Notes: generated by a model not told the origin, from the sequence alone. DNA of 64,000 nt from Pacificitalea manganoxidans (GCF_002504165.1 NZ_CP021404.1:558001-622000); one strand, 5' to 3'. Shown: positions 1-8,802, numbered from the stretch's first letter. Program-made: numbers and translations.

Positions 1-1740
1 GATGCGGTCGCCCAGCACCTCGCGCAGGGCACCTTCGGCAATCGGCAGGGCCAACCTGATGCGGGCCTCGCGGGTGTCACCGTCCAGATCGGCGGCGACC
101 AGCAAGCGCTGTCCTGCGAGCGGATCGGCGGCATCGATCACCGCGCCCTTGCCACCGGACAGGAGCCAACGCGGCGCATCACCGGGGCGGCGCAGACCAA
201 TGCGGTCGGGATAGGCGAGTGCCAGAAGCTGCGCCGGATCAAGCTGCACCTGCGTCTGCCCCTGCGTTGGGCGAGGGGCGGCGGCGGCCAGACGCTTGGC
301 CTCCGCACGGATACGCTCCAGCGCGGGGCGATGCGCCTGTGCCGCGGCCTGCCGATCCCCGCGCAGCGCCGCCAACCGCAGCGACAGATCGGCGGAGGCG
401 CCCCGCAACGGATCACGGTCCGCCAGCAGCGCGGCCAAGGGCGCGGCGATTTTGCCCCCGATGGCAATCATATGGCCCAGTCGTGGATGCAGCGGCAGCC
501 CGGCCAGCACCCGCCCATGCGCGGTGATGGAGCCCGCCTGATCCAGCGCGCCCAGATCGCGCAGCAGCGCGCGGGCCTCGGCCAGCGCGGCCTCGGGCGG
601 GGGCGTCAGGAAGGGCAGGTCGTCGGCCCCCCATTGCGCCAGTTCCAGCGCCAGCCCGGTCAGGTCGGCGGCTTCGATCTCTGCCGGGGCATGGGCGGGC
701 CGCGCGCCGTCCTCGCCTTTGGTCCACAGGCGATACGCCCGGCCCGGAGACAGGCGCCCGGCGCGACCCGCACGCTGTTCGGCCTCGGCGCGGGAGGCAG
801 GCTCCGTCACCAGCCGCGACATGCCGGAGCCGGGATCGAACCGCGCGCGCCGGGCCCGCCCGCCATCGACCACGGCATGGACGCCCTCAATGGTCAGCGA
901 CGTTTCCGCAATCGACGTCGCCAGCACGAGTTTTCGCCCGTGTTCCGGCGGGCGGATGGCGGCGCGCTGTTCGGCAAAGGGCAGGGCTCCGTAAAGCGGA
1001 TGCAGGCTGACCCCCGCAGGCAAATCGCCCAGCTGCGCGGCGGTGCGCCGGATCTCGCCCTCGCCGGGCAGAAAGGCCAGCACACCGCCCGTCGTTTCCG
1101 CGAGCGCCCGGCGGATCAGCGCCGCCATGCCGTTTTCGAATCGCTCGGCCTTGGGGCGGGGTTGGTCGAGCCAGATACGTTTCACCGGATAGGCGCGGCC
1201 TTCGGAGGTCAGGACCGGCGCGCCCTTCATCAGCGCGGCGACCGGGGCGGCGTCCAGCGTGGCGGACATCACCACCAGCATCAGATCCTCGCGCAGCGCG
1301 GCGCGCACCTCCAGCGCCAGGGCCAGCCCCAAATCGGCGTTGAGCGAACGTTCGTGGAATTCGTCGAACAGAATCGCGCCGATGCCGGGCAATTCGGGAT
1401 CGGACTGGATCATTCGCGTCAGGATGCCTTCGGTCACCACCTCGATCCGGGTGCGGGCGCTGGTCTTGGCCTCGCCCCGGATGCGGTAGCCCACGGTCTC
1501 GCCGCAGGGTTCACCCAGCGTTTCCGCCATCCGCTCGGCACTGGCGCGCGCGGCCAGACGCCGCGGCTCCAGCATCAGGATGCGCCCCGTGACCAGCCCG
1601 GCGTCGAGGATCGCCAGCGGCACGCGCGTGGTTTTCCCCGCGCCCGGCGGGGCTTGCAACACCGCCCGCCCCGCGCCGCGCAGCGCGGCGATCAGATCGG
1701 GCAGAATGGCGTCGATGGGCAGGGGCGCGAATTGGGTCAT
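1..1740 (-). CDS. hrpB: ATP-dependent RNA helicase HrpB, C-terminus cut by window edge
   Basis: This minus-strand reading frame starts at an ATG at 1738-1740 and stays open to the window edge, giving the first 580 residues of a protein usually a little over 800 long. Walker A (APPGAGKT) lies near residues 30-37 and is followed by a DEFH box within LFDEFHERSL, the HrpB form of the DEAH motif. Further on are the SAT motif (VVMSATLDAA) and the motif VI region (AEQRAGRAGR). HrpB is a cytoplasmic DEAH-family helicase; its RNA substrate is poorly defined in most bacteria. The ending lies outside the window, so completeness cannot be judged. The long open frames on the opposite strand are shadows of this high-GC gene. 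Confidence 0.93.
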   Translation of the reverse strand, partial: MTQFAPLPIDAILPDLIAALRGAGRAVLQAPPGAGKTTRVPLAILDAGLVTGRILMLEPRRLAARASAERMAETLGEPCGETVGYRIRGEAKTSARTRIEVVTEGILTRMIQSDPELPGIGAILFDEFHERSLNADLGLALALEVRAALREDLMLVVMSATLDAAPVAALMKGAPVLTSEGRAYPVKRIWLDQPRPKAERFENGMAALIRRALAETTGGVLAFLPGEGEIRRTAAQLGDLPAGVSLHPLYGALPFAEQRAAIRPPEHGRKLVLATSIAETSLTIEGVHAVVDGGRARRARFDPGSGMSRLVTEPASRAEAEQRAGRAGRLSPGRAYRLWTKGEDGARPAHAPAEIEAADLTGLALELAQWGADDLPFLTPPPEAALAEARALLRDLGALDQAGSITAHGRVLAGLPLHPRLGHMIAIGGKIAAPLAALLADRDPLRGASADLSLRLAALRGDRQAAAQAHRPALERIRAEAKRLAAAAPRPTQGQTQVQLDPAQLLALAYPDRIGLRRPGDAPRWLLSGGKGAVIDAADPLAGQRLLVAADLDGDTREARIRLALPIAEGALREVLGDRI

Positions 1741-1775
1741 GAGCCGCGTTATCGGGCAGATCGCGGTTAAGGTGA

Positions 1776-1789
1776 AGGCCTGCAGGCCT
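1776..1789. other. 14-bp perfect palindrome upstream of hrpB
   Basis: AGGCCTGCAGGCCT is a perfect palindrome 36 bases upstream of the hrpB start codon. It could be an operator half-overlapping the hrpB promoter or chance in GC-rich DNA. No second copy was noticed nearby. Confidence 0.3.
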
Positions 1790-1805
1790 GCCGCACCCGC
1801 CCACG

Positions 1806-1837
1806 AAAAAGGCGCGCCCCCGGAAGGAAGCGCGCCT
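1806..1837 (-). terminator. Rho-independent terminator of the 5'-nucleotidase gene
   Basis: Read on the minus strand, an 8-bp stem (AGGCGCGC / GCGCGCCT) with a 12-base loop is followed by a run of five T. It lies just downstream of the 5'-nucleotidase stop codon. Confidence 0.7.
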
Positions 1838-1870
1838 GAAGCTCGTCGTGCCGAATTTACTGCGACAGTC

Positions 1871-3442
1871 TTACTGGGCCGCGGTGATGCGACCGTCGGT
1901 GTAGGGCTGGTAGGGGCCCTGCTCGGCCAGATACTCCGCCGTGACATCAGCCAGATCGGGGCCGAAGTCATAGGCGTTCTCGCCCTCGACGAACATGGAG
2001 TAGCCGTCACCGCCATTGCGGACGTAGTTGTTGGTCACCACGCCATAGGTCGCGGCTTCGTCGATGGGCTGCCATTCGCCATCCATGTCGACCATCACCT
2101 CGGACACGCGGCTGCCGGCTTCGGCGCTGGCGTCGAAGGTGAACTTCAGCCCGGCGACCTGCGGGAACCGGCCTGCGCCTTCCTCGACTTGGCTAACGCC
2201 GTTTTCCAGCGCCGCGATGACGGTGGCGCCATCGGTCTGGAAGGTCGACAGCGTATTCTGGAACGGCAGCACGGTCAGCACTTCGCCCATCGTCACTTCG
2301 CCCGCGTCGATGGAGGCGCGCAGACCCCCGCTGTTGGCGATGGCGATCTGGATGCCCTGATCGGCAACCCGGTCCAGCATCGCATCGGCGACGAGGTTGC
2401 CCATCGAGCATTCCTGCGCGCGGCAGATGGTGCGGTCGCCTTCGATGGCTTCGGCGCTTTCGGCCACGACCTTGTTGCGGATCTCATCCAACGGCACGGC
2501 GGCTTCGGCGATGCGCGATACGGTCGCTTCGTCCTCGGTCACCGCGGCGTCCATGATGAGCGGCGCGCCACTGGCCTGCGTGATCGTGCCTTCGTCGTCG
2601 AAGGTCACGTTCAGTTCGCCCAGAAACTTGCCATAGGCATAGGCCGACACGATGGCAGTGTCGCCGACCATGGTCGGGTAGGGGCCCTCGGCGCCGTCCA
2701 TATCGCCCAGCAGGGTGTTGGTGTGGCCACCGACGATCACGTCGACGCCGGTAGTGTTCTCGGCCACCGTTTTGTCCACGCCGTAGCCCGAATGGCTCAG
2801 CACGACGATTTTGTTGACGCCCTCTTCGGTCAGGCGGTCCACCTCGCCCTGCACGGCATCCGAGGGATCGGTGAAGATGATGTTCTTGCCGGGGCTGGCC
2901 AGTTCATGGGTGTCCTGCGGCGTCAGGCCGATGAGACCGATTTTCTCACCGCCGACCTCGACCGTGGTCGATTTCATCAGAACGTCCGCCAGCAGCGGCT
3001 CGCCCGACACATCGGCGTTCGACATCAGGATCGGGAAGTTGATCTCGTCCATGAAGCCGCGCAGCACCTCGGGGCCATCGTCGAATTCGTGGTTGCCCAC
3101 GGTCATCGCGTCATAGCCGAGCTTGTTCATCATCTCGGCGGCGAGCTTGCCCTTGTAATAGGTGTAGAACAGCGTGCCCTGAAACTGGTCCCCGCCATCG
3201 ACGAGCAGCGAATTGTCGGCCCGCTCGCGCGCGTCCTTGATCGCGGTCACGAGACGCGCGGTCCCGCCAAAGCATTCGCCGGCGGTGTTGTCCTCGGCGG
3301 AGCAGCCGGAATCGTATTTCGAGATCGGCTCGAACCGGGCATGGAAATCGTTGGTATGCAGAATGGTGAGCGAATACTCGGCCGAGGCGGCGCCGGCGGT
3401 CAACGCCAGGGCGGCCACGGTGGAAAGGATGCGAATGGACAT
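1871..3442 (-). CDS. Exported bifunctional 5'-nucleotidase / metallophosphatase (UshA type)
   Basis: The 523-residue protein begins with a Sec signal peptide of about 21 residues ending ASA. It then shows the metallophosphatase metal-binding motifs in order: TNDFHARF near residue 30, DGGDQFQG, GNHEFDDG and GGHTNT. The last 200 residues fit the 5'-nucleotidase C-terminal substrate-binding domain. Such enzymes act in the periplasm, removing phosphate from nucleotides so that nucleosides can be imported; some members hydrolyse other phosphoesters. The start has a good ribosome site (GGGAGAG, 8 bases upstream). The gene stands alone between a terminator and a possible regulatory direct repeat. 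The nucleosides it would release are substrates for the salvage operon at 18-23 kb, but that link is inferred. Confidence 0.9.
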   Translation of the reverse strand: MSIRILSTVAALALTAGAASAEYSLTILHTNDFHARFEPISKYDSGCSAEDNTAGECFGGTARLVTAIKDARERADNSLLVDGGDQFQGTLFYTYYKGKLAAEMMNKLGYDAMTVGNHEFDDGPEVLRGFMDEINFPILMSNADVSGEPLLADVLMKSTTVEVGGEKIGLIGLTPQDTHELASPGKNIIFTDPSDAVQGEVDRLTEEGVNKIVVLSHSGYGVDKTVAENTTGVDVIVGGHTNTLLGDMDGAEGPYPTMVGDTAIVSAYAYGKFLGELNVTFDDEGTITQASGAPLIMDAAVTEDEATVSRIAEAAVPLDEIRNKVVAESAEAIEGDRTICRAQECSMGNLVADAMLDRVADQGIQIAIANSGGLRASIDAGEVTMGEVLTVLPFQNTLSTFQTDGATVIAALENGVSQVEEGAGRFPQVAGLKFTFDASAEAGSRVSEVMVDMDGEWQPIDEAATYGVVTNNYVRNGGDGYSMFVEGENAYDFGPDLADVTAEYLAEQGPYQPYTDGRITAAQ

Positions 3443-3488
3443 GAACTGAGCTCTCCCGTTGGTGTGCGACTCAAAGCTTTACCGCCCG

Positions 3489-3504
3489 GTCAAAAGGAGT
3501 CAAA
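3489..3504 (-). promoter_or_regulatory. GTCAAA direct repeat upstream of the 5'-nucleotidase
   Basis: Two GTCAAA hexamers begin at 3489 and 3499, ten bases apart, about 50-60 bases upstream of the nucleotidase start codon. The layout recalls half-sites on one face of DNA, as in Pho boxes, but the match to a Pho consensus is only partial. Confidence 0.25.
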
Positions 3505-3667
3505 GGCGGACGCGGTTATCGCTACGGCAATTGCGTAACGGTTGTGCAACCGCGATACCGTGCGCGGCGAAATGGCCCTGCGATTTCAAGCGCGAAGGTC
3601 GAAACGGGCGTTTTGTCGCCGTAAAAGCGTGATTGACCCGCGCCCGTTTCACGGGCATTTCCGCGCC

Positions 3668-4006
3668 ATGCTGATCTACAAGATATTCCGCCGCTCCGAA
3701 TGGGAGAGCTTCCGCGCCGCAGGGGAGACGCTGGGCGCGCCGGTCGACCTTGCTGATGGATACATCCATTTCTCGACCTCCGAGACGGTCGCGGCGACGG
3801 CAGAGAAGCATTTCACGACCGAAAGCGATCTTGTTCTGGTCGCGGTCGATGTGGAGGCGCTGGGCCCGCAGGTAAAGTGGGAGCCCTCGCGCGGCGGTGC
3901 GCTGTTTCCGCACCTGTATCGCGCGCTGCGATTGGACGAGGTGGTCTGGGATAAATCGCTGCCCTTGGGCGCGGCTGGTCATATCTTCCCGGAGGGCGTG
4001 GTATGA
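3668..4006 (+). CDS. DUF952 family protein
   Basis: This small 112-residue cytosolic protein begins MLIYKIF and carries the family's DGYIHFST segment near residue 35. The middle ([11 protein letters not shown]) and end (LFPHLYRAL) also fit DUF952, whose biochemical function is not established to my knowledge. The start at 3668 is preferred over upstream in-frame starts because the family begins at this point and the upstream residues look like untranslated GC-rich sequence. Its TGA overlaps the pyrD ATG by 4 bases, so the two are probably translationally coupled. Confidence 0.85.
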   Translation: MLIYKIFRRSEWESFRAAGETLGAPVDLADGYIHFSTSETVAATAEKHFTTESDLVLVAVDVEALGPQVKWEPSRGGALFPHLYRALRLDEVVWDKSLPLGAAGHIFPEGVV

Positions 4007-5061
4007 GCCTTGTCGAGCGGGCCGGGCTTTCGGTGCTGCAGAAATTCGACCCCGAAACCGCACATGGGCTGGCGCTGCGCGCGTTGAGCGCCGGGCTTGT
4101 CCCGCTGCCGGGGCCGGTGTCGTCGCCGCGTCTGGGCGTCCGGCTGGCTGGGCTGGACTTACCCAACCCGATTGGTCTGGCTGCGGGGTTCGACAAGAAC
4201 GGCACCGCGATGGGGCCGCTGGCACGCGCGGGGTTCGGTTTTATCGAATTGGGCGGTATCACGCCGCGTCCGCAGGTGGGCAATGACAAGCCCCGGCTCT
4301 GGCGGCTCAGCCGGGACCGGGCAGTGATCAACCGTTTCGGGTTCAACAATGACGGCGCCGCCGCGATGGCTATCCGTCTCTCGGCCCGGCCCCGTGGCGC
4401 GGTGATCGGCCTGAACCTTGGTGCCAACAAGGACAGCGCGGACCGCGCGGCGGATTACGCCGAGGTGCTGCGCATCTGCGGGGCCAATGTGGATTTCGCC
4501 ACCGTCAACGTATCCTCCCCGAATACCGAGAAACTGCGCGATCTGCAGGGCCCCGCCGCGCTGCGCGCGTTGCTGGCGGGTGTGCTGGAAGTGCGCGCCA
4601 AGATCGCCCGCCGGGTGCCGATTTTCCTTAAAATCGCGCCGGACCTGTCGGACGCTGAACTGGCCGCCATCGCCGAGGTCGCGATGGATATGGGCGTGGA
4701 CGGCATCGTCGCCACCAACACGACCCTTGATCGCGAGGGGCTCAGCAGCCGCAAGGCGCAGAATGCTGGTGGCCTGTCTGGCGCGCCGCTGTTCGAGAAA
4801 TCCACCCGCGTGCTGGCGCGGCTGTCGCGGGACACGGCAGGCAACGTGCCCTTGATCGGTGTTGGCGGGATCGGCTCTGCTGAGCAGGCCTATGAGAAGA
4901 TCCGCGCAGGCGCGACGGTGGTGCAGCTTTACTCCGCGATGGTGTTTGAGGGGCTGAGCCTTGCGGCGCGGGTCGCGCAGGGACTGGACCGGTTGCTGGA
5001 GCGCGACGGCTTTGCCAATGTCAGCGATGCGGTGGGCACCGGGCGCGACGACTGGCTTTAA
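4003..5061 (+). CDS. pyrD: Dihydroorotate dehydrogenase (quinone), class 2
   Basis: This is the fourth step of pyrimidine synthesis, oxidising dihydroorotate to orotate with electrons passed to the membrane quinone pool. At 352 residues the length is typical of class 2 enzymes, which carry an N-terminal membrane-associating helix region. Diagnostic segments are [10 protein letters not shown] near residue 60, FGFNNDG near 110, the catalytic-loop NVSSPNT with its serine near 172, and the FMN-phosphate site LIGVGGIGS near 283. The ATG overlaps the DUF952 stop codon. The gene ends 10 bases from the convergent MATE gene, with no obvious terminator between them. Confidence 0.97.
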   Translation: MSLVERAGLSVLQKFDPETAHGLALRALSAGLVPLPGPVSSPRLGVRLAGLDLPNPIGLAAGFDKNGTAMGPLARAGFGFIELGGITPRPQVGNDKPRLWRLSRDRAVINRFGFNNDGAAAMAIRLSARPRGAVIGLNLGANKDSADRAADYAEVLRICGANVDFATVNVSSPNTEKLRDLQGPAALRALLAGVLEVRAKIARRVPIFLKIAPDLSDAELAAIAEVAMDMGVDGIVATNTTLDREGLSSRKAQNAGGLSGAPLFEKSTRVLARLSRDTAGNVPLIGVGGIGSAEQAYEKIRAGATVVQLYSAMVFEGLSLAARVAQGLDRLLERDGFANVSDAVGTGRDDWL

Positions 5062-5070
5062 GCTGCCGCG

Positions 5071-6414
5071 TCAGTCCGCGCCATGCACCGCGCTGCGTTC
5101 CAGTGCCGGATAGCGCAGCCCCAAGGTCAGCCCCCGCAGCGCGTAGCTCAGGTTCAGCGCGGCCCATAGCCCGTGATTGCCGTAAAGTGGCATCAGCACG
5201 GCCACCGCTGCGTAATAGCCCAGCACCGACAGCACCATCATGTTGCGCATGTCGCGGGTGCGGGTCGCGCCGATGAACGCCCCATCCAGCATCCAGCTGG
5301 TCAACCCGGTCAGCGGCGCGATCACCATCCAGAATAGGTAATGGCGCGCGGCTTCGCGCACTGGCTCTGCGGTGGTCATCACGTCGATAATCGCAGGTCC
5401 GCCCAGACCGAAGGCCAGCGCCAGCAGGGCCGCCGTGATCAACCCCCACAGCGCGGTAAAGCGCAGGCCGCGTCGCACGCGGGCCGGATCGCGGGCGCCG
5501 AATGCCTGCCCGATCAGCGCCTCGGCGGCAAAGGCGAACCCGTCCAGCGCCGACGCCGTGATATTCAGAAATTGAAACAGCACTTGGTTAGCGGCCAGTT
5601 GCACGTCCCCGAAATCCGAGCCGAAGAACATGAAGCTGACCACAATGGTCTGAAGCAACAGCGACCGGATCAGGATGTCGGTGTTCACCGCGGCCATCCG
5701 CTTTAGCCGGGGGCGGTCGAACACCCGCGCCCAGTCGCGCCATGCGGGCACCCGGAATGCCGCTCGGCAGAGCCACAGCGCCAGCAGGACACCCGACCAT
5801 TCCGCGATCACGGTCGCTGCGGCGACACCGCCGACCCCCATGCCGAACCCCAGCACGAACACCAGATCCAGCAGGATGTTCACGCCGTTCATCCAGACCT
5901 GAATCACCAGCACCGAGCGCGTTCGTTCCAGCGCAATAAGCCAGCCGGTGATGGCGTAGACCGCGATGGCCGCCGGGGCTGACCAGATGCGGATCGCCAT
6001 ATATCCGCGGGCAAGGGTCTCCACCTCGTCACTGGCGGGGGCGACCCGGAACGCACCGGCGAAGAGTGGGTATTGCAGAGCGATCAGACCCAGCCCGGCG
6101 GCACCGGCGATCATCAGGCCACGGGTCAGCATGGCGGCCACTTCGGCGGTGTTGCCCGCGCCATGCGCCTGCCCGGTCAGCCCAGCCGTGCCCATCCGCA
6201 GGAAGCCGAAAATCCAGTAGATCGCGGTCAGGACCACCGCGCCGATGCCGACCGCGCCGATGGGGGGCGCCGCGCCCAGCTGGCCGATCACGCCGGTATC
6301 GACCGCCCCCAGAATGGGCGTTGTGGCATTGGACAGCACGATCGGCAGCGCGATGGCCAGCACGCGGCGGTGCCCGATGACGCGCGGTGCGGCGGGGCTG
6401 GCGATGTCGCTCAT
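5071..6414 (-). CDS. MATE family multidrug/cation antiporter
   Basis: The 447-residue protein is strongly hydrophobic throughout, consistent with the 12 transmembrane segments of multidrug and toxin extrusion proteins. The N-terminal half contains the family-like VLSNATTPILGAVDTGVIGQ stretch and the second half FLNITASALDGFAFAAEALIG. These inner-membrane exporters use proton or sodium gradients; the substrate cannot be read from sequence. The start at 6414 (MSDIAS) was chosen because it leaves 10 bases after the upstream stop; a GTG at 6453 would lengthen the protein by 13 residues. It is the last gene of a three-gene minus-strand unit with two thioesterases. Confidence 0.9.
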   Translation of the reverse strand: MSDIASPAAPRVIGHRRVLAIALPIVLSNATTPILGAVDTGVIGQLGAAPPIGAVGIGAVVLTAIYWIFGFLRMGTAGLTGQAHGAGNTAEVAAMLTRGLMIAGAAGLGLIALQYPLFAGAFRVAPASDEVETLARGYMAIRIWSAPAAIAVYAITGWLIALERTRSVLVIQVWMNGVNILLDLVFVLGFGMGVGGVAAATVIAEWSGVLLALWLCRAAFRVPAWRDWARVFDRPRLKRMAAVNTDILIRSLLLQTIVVSFMFFGSDFGDVQLAANQVLFQFLNITASALDGFAFAAEALIGQAFGARDPARVRRGLRFTALWGLITAALLALAFGLGGPAIIDVMTTAEPVREAARHYLFWMVIAPLTGLTSWMLDGAFIGATRTRDMRNMMVLSVLGYYAAVAVLMPLYGNHGLWAALNLSYALRGLTLGLRYPALERSAVHGAD

Positions 6415-6424
6415 GGGCGGGGGG

Positions 6425-7003
6425 TCACGCCGCAGGGCCTGCCGCATCGCCACGCCCGAACGGGGCGGGCAATTGCGCGGGATCAGGCATCAGGAAATGG
6501 CCGGTCGCCTGCGCGAACAGGCGGCTGCGATTGTCCTGCCAGCCTTCGACATGGACCGAGGCGTAGCGCCGCCCGGAGCGGTTCACCCGTGCCCGTGCAT
6601 AGGCATCGCGCGGCAGGCCGGAGCGCAGGAAGTCGATGGTAAAGTCGATGGTCTTGGGCAGGCGCGGCAGCGTTTCGGGCGTCAGGGTCGCGGCGTCGAT
6701 CTCGCCCCGCTCCACCGGAGCCCAGATCATGGACCACGCCAATTCGATCATCGCGGTCATTTCCAGAAAGGCCGAGGTCGCCCCCCCATGCATGGCGGGC
6801 AGCATCGGATTGCCGGTCAGCGCGTCGCGCCACGGCAGAACCGCGGTTAACTCGTCGCCGCGACGGTCAAAACGGATACCCATGAAGGCCGCGAAGGGCA
6901 CCGCCTGCACCAGCGCCGACAGCGCCGCATCGCGCCGTTCCTTGACCACCTGCACCGGTTCGGGCGTGCGCGGCGGGCGGGGCGGGGTCTGCGTCGTGCT
7001 CAT
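6425..7003 (-). CDS. PaaI-type hotdog-fold thioesterase (second of a pair)
   Basis: The 192-residue protein has a hotdog thioesterase core with the hallmark MHGGATSAFLE near residue 90, matching the HGG-x-x-x-x-L/F-x-D/E signature of PaaI-like acyl-CoA thioesterases. IDFTIDFLRSG follows as the central strand. It presumably hydrolyses an acyl-CoA in the cytoplasm; the acyl group is unknown. An N-terminal tail of about 20 residues rich in Pro and Thr and a Gly/Ala-rich C-terminus extend the core. The start overlaps the stop of the preceding thioesterase by 4 bases (ATGA), so the pair is translationally coupled. Confidence 0.85.
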   Translation of the reverse strand: MSTTQTPPRPPRTPEPVQVVKERRDAALSALVQAVPFAAFMGIRFDRRGDELTAVLPWRDALTGNPMLPAMHGGATSAFLEMTAMIELAWSMIWAPVERGEIDAATLTPETLPRLPKTIDFTIDFLRSGLPRDAYARARVNRSGRRYASVHVEGWQDNRSRLFAQATGHFLMPDPAQLPAPFGRGDAAGPAA

Positions 7004-7500
7004 GATCCGTCTCCCTGACCCATGCGCCCGCGTGTCACGGTAAAGGTGCCTGCGGCGGTGGCGACGGGCACATCGGTGTCCTCATCAACGGCCCGCGCGC
7101 GCACAAAGGCCACGTTGCGGGTCGCATGGTAGCATTCGGCCTCGGCGGTGATGCGCTGGCCCGGCGTGGCGGGGCGCATGTAATCGATCCGCAGATCCAG
7201 CGTGGCAGTCGTGGCGACACCGGGATGGCACATCACCGCCGCACCTGCGGTGGTATCGATCAGCGCCGATACCGCGCCGCCGTGAATCACGCCCGTAGCC
7301 GGGTCGCCGATCAGCCGCGCGTCATAGGGCATCGACACAACCGCACGACCGTTGTCGAGCGCGTCGATTCGCATGCCCAACGCATGTGCGAATGGCAGCG
7401 CCTCGATGAATTGATGCGCGACTGTGTCCTGACGGGTGGTTTCGTCCGGGGTGCCGGCGGGATCAGCGCCCGGCGATGACGGATCGGAGGTGTGGGTCAT
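7000..7500 (-). CDS. PaaI-type hotdog-fold thioesterase (first of a pair)
   Basis: This 166-residue hotdog protein carries the signature IHGGAVSALIDTTAG near residue 80, with the Asp expected to act as general base or nucleophile. LDLRIDYMRPA forms the central strand. The start at 7500 is chosen because AAGGA lies 7 bases upstream; an ATG two codons earlier sits directly on the ribosome site. It heads an operon with a second thioesterase and a MATE exporter and is divergent from a MerR regulator. The two thioesterases are only distantly alike, so an ancient duplication or heterodimer is possible but unproven. Confidence 0.85.
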   Translation of the reverse strand: MTHTSDPSSPGADPAGTPDETTRQDTVAHQFIEALPFAHALGMRIDALDNGRAVVSMPYDARLIGDPATGVIHGGAVSALIDTTAGAAVMCHPGVATTATLDLRIDYMRPATPGQRITAEAECYHATRNVAFVRARAVDEDTDVPVATAAGTFTVTRGRMGQGDGS

Positions 7501-7674
7501 GAGCATATCCTTCGCGCCGGTTATCGACCCAAGCCCCGCCGGGACGCAAGCCTTGCCGCCGCGGGCGCCACATGTTGACGTGACGAAGAAGGCTATGCCG
7601 TTGAAGGTGGACGGTGTTAGACCTACGGTTGTCAGGCCGACCACTGGCCAGACCGAGCGGAGGATCACGCCAGC

Positions 7675-8043
7675 ATGAGCGACGAGCGTTTGAGCTTCAA
7701 GGAGATGTGCAGCAGGTTCGATGTGACCCCGCGCACCCTGCGATACTATGAGTATATTGAACTGCTGACCCCCGAGAAGGAGGGCCGCAGCCGATTCTAC
7801 GGCCCGCGCGAAGTGGCGCGGATGACGTTGATCCTGCGCGGCAGGCGGTTCGGCTTCAGTCTGGAGGAAATCCGGCAGTGGCTCCAGATATACGAGACCA
7901 AGGGCACCCGCGTGCAGATGGAGGCATGGCTGGAACTGGCCGACCGTCAGATCGCGGCACTGACCCAGCAGGAAGAGGAGCTGGCCCGCACCCTCGCGGA
8001 CCTACGCCGCCTGCGCGAAGAGACTCGCCAGAATATGACGTGA
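7675..8043 (+). CDS. MerR-family transcriptional regulator (first tandem copy)
   Basis: The protein has 122 residues. The N-terminal 75 form a MerR winged helix-turn-helix (FDVTPRTLRYYE near residues 14-25, RFYGPREVARM, then GFSLEEIRQWL). The C-terminal 45 residues form the usual dimerising coiled coil. There is no cysteine cluster for metal or redox sensing, so an organic or acyl-CoA ligand, or none, is likely. It is divergent from the thioesterase-MATE operon and 230 bases upstream of a second MerR gene with the same RTLR and GFSLEEIRQ segments. MerR proteins control fatty-acid or branched-chain catabolism in several proteobacteria; that role is inferred from context. Confidence 0.88.
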   Translation: MSDERLSFKEMCSRFDVTPRTLRYYEYIELLTPEKEGRSRFYGPREVARMTLILRGRRFGFSLEEIRQWLQIYETKGTRVQMEAWLELADRQIAALTQQEEELARTLADLRRLREETRQNMT

Positions 8044-8054
8044 CGTCCCACGCG

Positions 8055-8108
8055 AAATGGCCCCTTCCGGGACACCCGTTTCGGGAGTGAGGCCACTTTG
8101 TTTTCCTA
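8055..8108 (+). terminator. Possible terminator after the first MerR gene
   Basis: TGGCC near 8058 can pair with GGCCA near 8092, and the downstream arm runs into CTTTGTTTT. The interior of the hairpin is imperfect, so this is a weak candidate. Confidence 0.3.
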
Positions 8109-8210
8109 GCAAAATTGCGCATTACCCAGCGGAAGCTTTTGCATGATTGCGCGGGGCGCGAAGTGACGCCGCGTAACAATTCCGGCGCGATGAGAATTTC
8201 TTGTAAGCTC

Positions 8211-8220
8211 GAATTAATTC
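8211..8220. promoter_or_regulatory. AT-rich palindrome upstream of the second MerR gene
   Basis: GAATTAATTC is a perfect 10-bp palindrome in an AT-rich patch 55 bases before the second MerR start codon. MerR regulators usually bind palindromes inside their promoters, so this is a plausible autoregulatory operator, on position alone. Confidence 0.3.
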
Positions 8221-8274
8221 ACGCATCTCCGGCGTCCCGATCGAAAGAAAGAACGCAAACGGAGATCGAAACTG

Positions 8275-8673
8275 ATGAACGAAGACCTGATGACGATCCG
8301 CGAGATGTGCGACACCTTCGAGGTGACCCCGCGGACCCTGAGGTTCTACGAAGCCAAGGAGTTGCTCGCCCCCTTTCGTGAAGGCCAGAAACGGTGGTTC
8401 ACTCGGCGTGATCGCGCCCGGTTGAAGCTGATCCTGCGCGGCAAGCGCTTTGGCTTCAGCCTCGAGGAAATCCGCCAGCTTCTCGACCTTTATGACCTGA
8501 ACGACCATCAGGTTACCCAGCTGAGCCGCACCCATGAAATGGGCCGTGCGCATCTGGCCGATCTGGAACGTCAGCGCGCCGAGCTTGATGAAGCGGTGAG
8601 CGAGCTGAACGACCAGCTGAAGCTCGTCGAATCGATGCTCGACGAGGTGACCGCGAGCCGGGCCGCCGAATAA
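8275..8673 (+). CDS. MerR-family transcriptional regulator (second tandem copy)
   Basis: The 132-residue protein is a clear paralogue of the MerR gene just upstream: both share VTPRTLR-F/Y-YE, the LILRG-R/K-RFGFSLEEIRQ segment and similar spacing. The winged helix occupies about residues 8-75, followed by a long coiled coil rich in Leu, Glu and Gln. A GGAGA ribosome site precedes the start. It lies 130 bases upstream of the acyl-CoA dehydrogenase gene in the same direction, so it is the likeliest local regulator of the beta-oxidation cluster. No effector-binding domain is visible beyond the coiled coil. Confidence 0.88.
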   Translation: MNEDLMTIREMCDTFEVTPRTLRFYEAKELLAPFREGQKRWFTRRDRARLKLILRGKRFGFSLEEIRQLLDLYDLNDHQVTQLSRTHEMGRAHLADLERQRAELDEAVSELNDQLKLVESMLDEVTASRAAE

Positions 8674-8707
8674 GCGGCCCGCCCCCGTCATCCCCGGCAG
8701 GCCGGGG
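8660..8707 (+). other. Two consecutive hairpins between the MerR gene and the acyl-CoA dehydrogenase
   Basis: GGGCCGC (8660-8666) pairs with GCGGCCC (8674-8680) around the MerR stop codon. CCCCGGC (8692-8698) pairs with GCCGGGG (8701-8707). Neither has a T-run, so they may affect mRNA stability or be weak terminators. Confidence 0.4.
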
Positions 8708-8802
8708 TGAGCAGGGCGGGGTCGGCAGGGGAGGCAGCAGGAGGAATGCAAAGGCTGCCTCGGCCATAGGGCCGGGGCGATACAGAAAAGGGAGAGAGAA
8801 CC

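Noticed and set aside
331-3538. Long plus-strand open frames of 479 and 652 codons opposite hrpB and the 5'-nucleotidase
   Set aside because: They are frame shadows of high-GC genes: composition is Arg/Gly/His/Gln-rich, with no domain motifs, and they overlap convincing genes fully.
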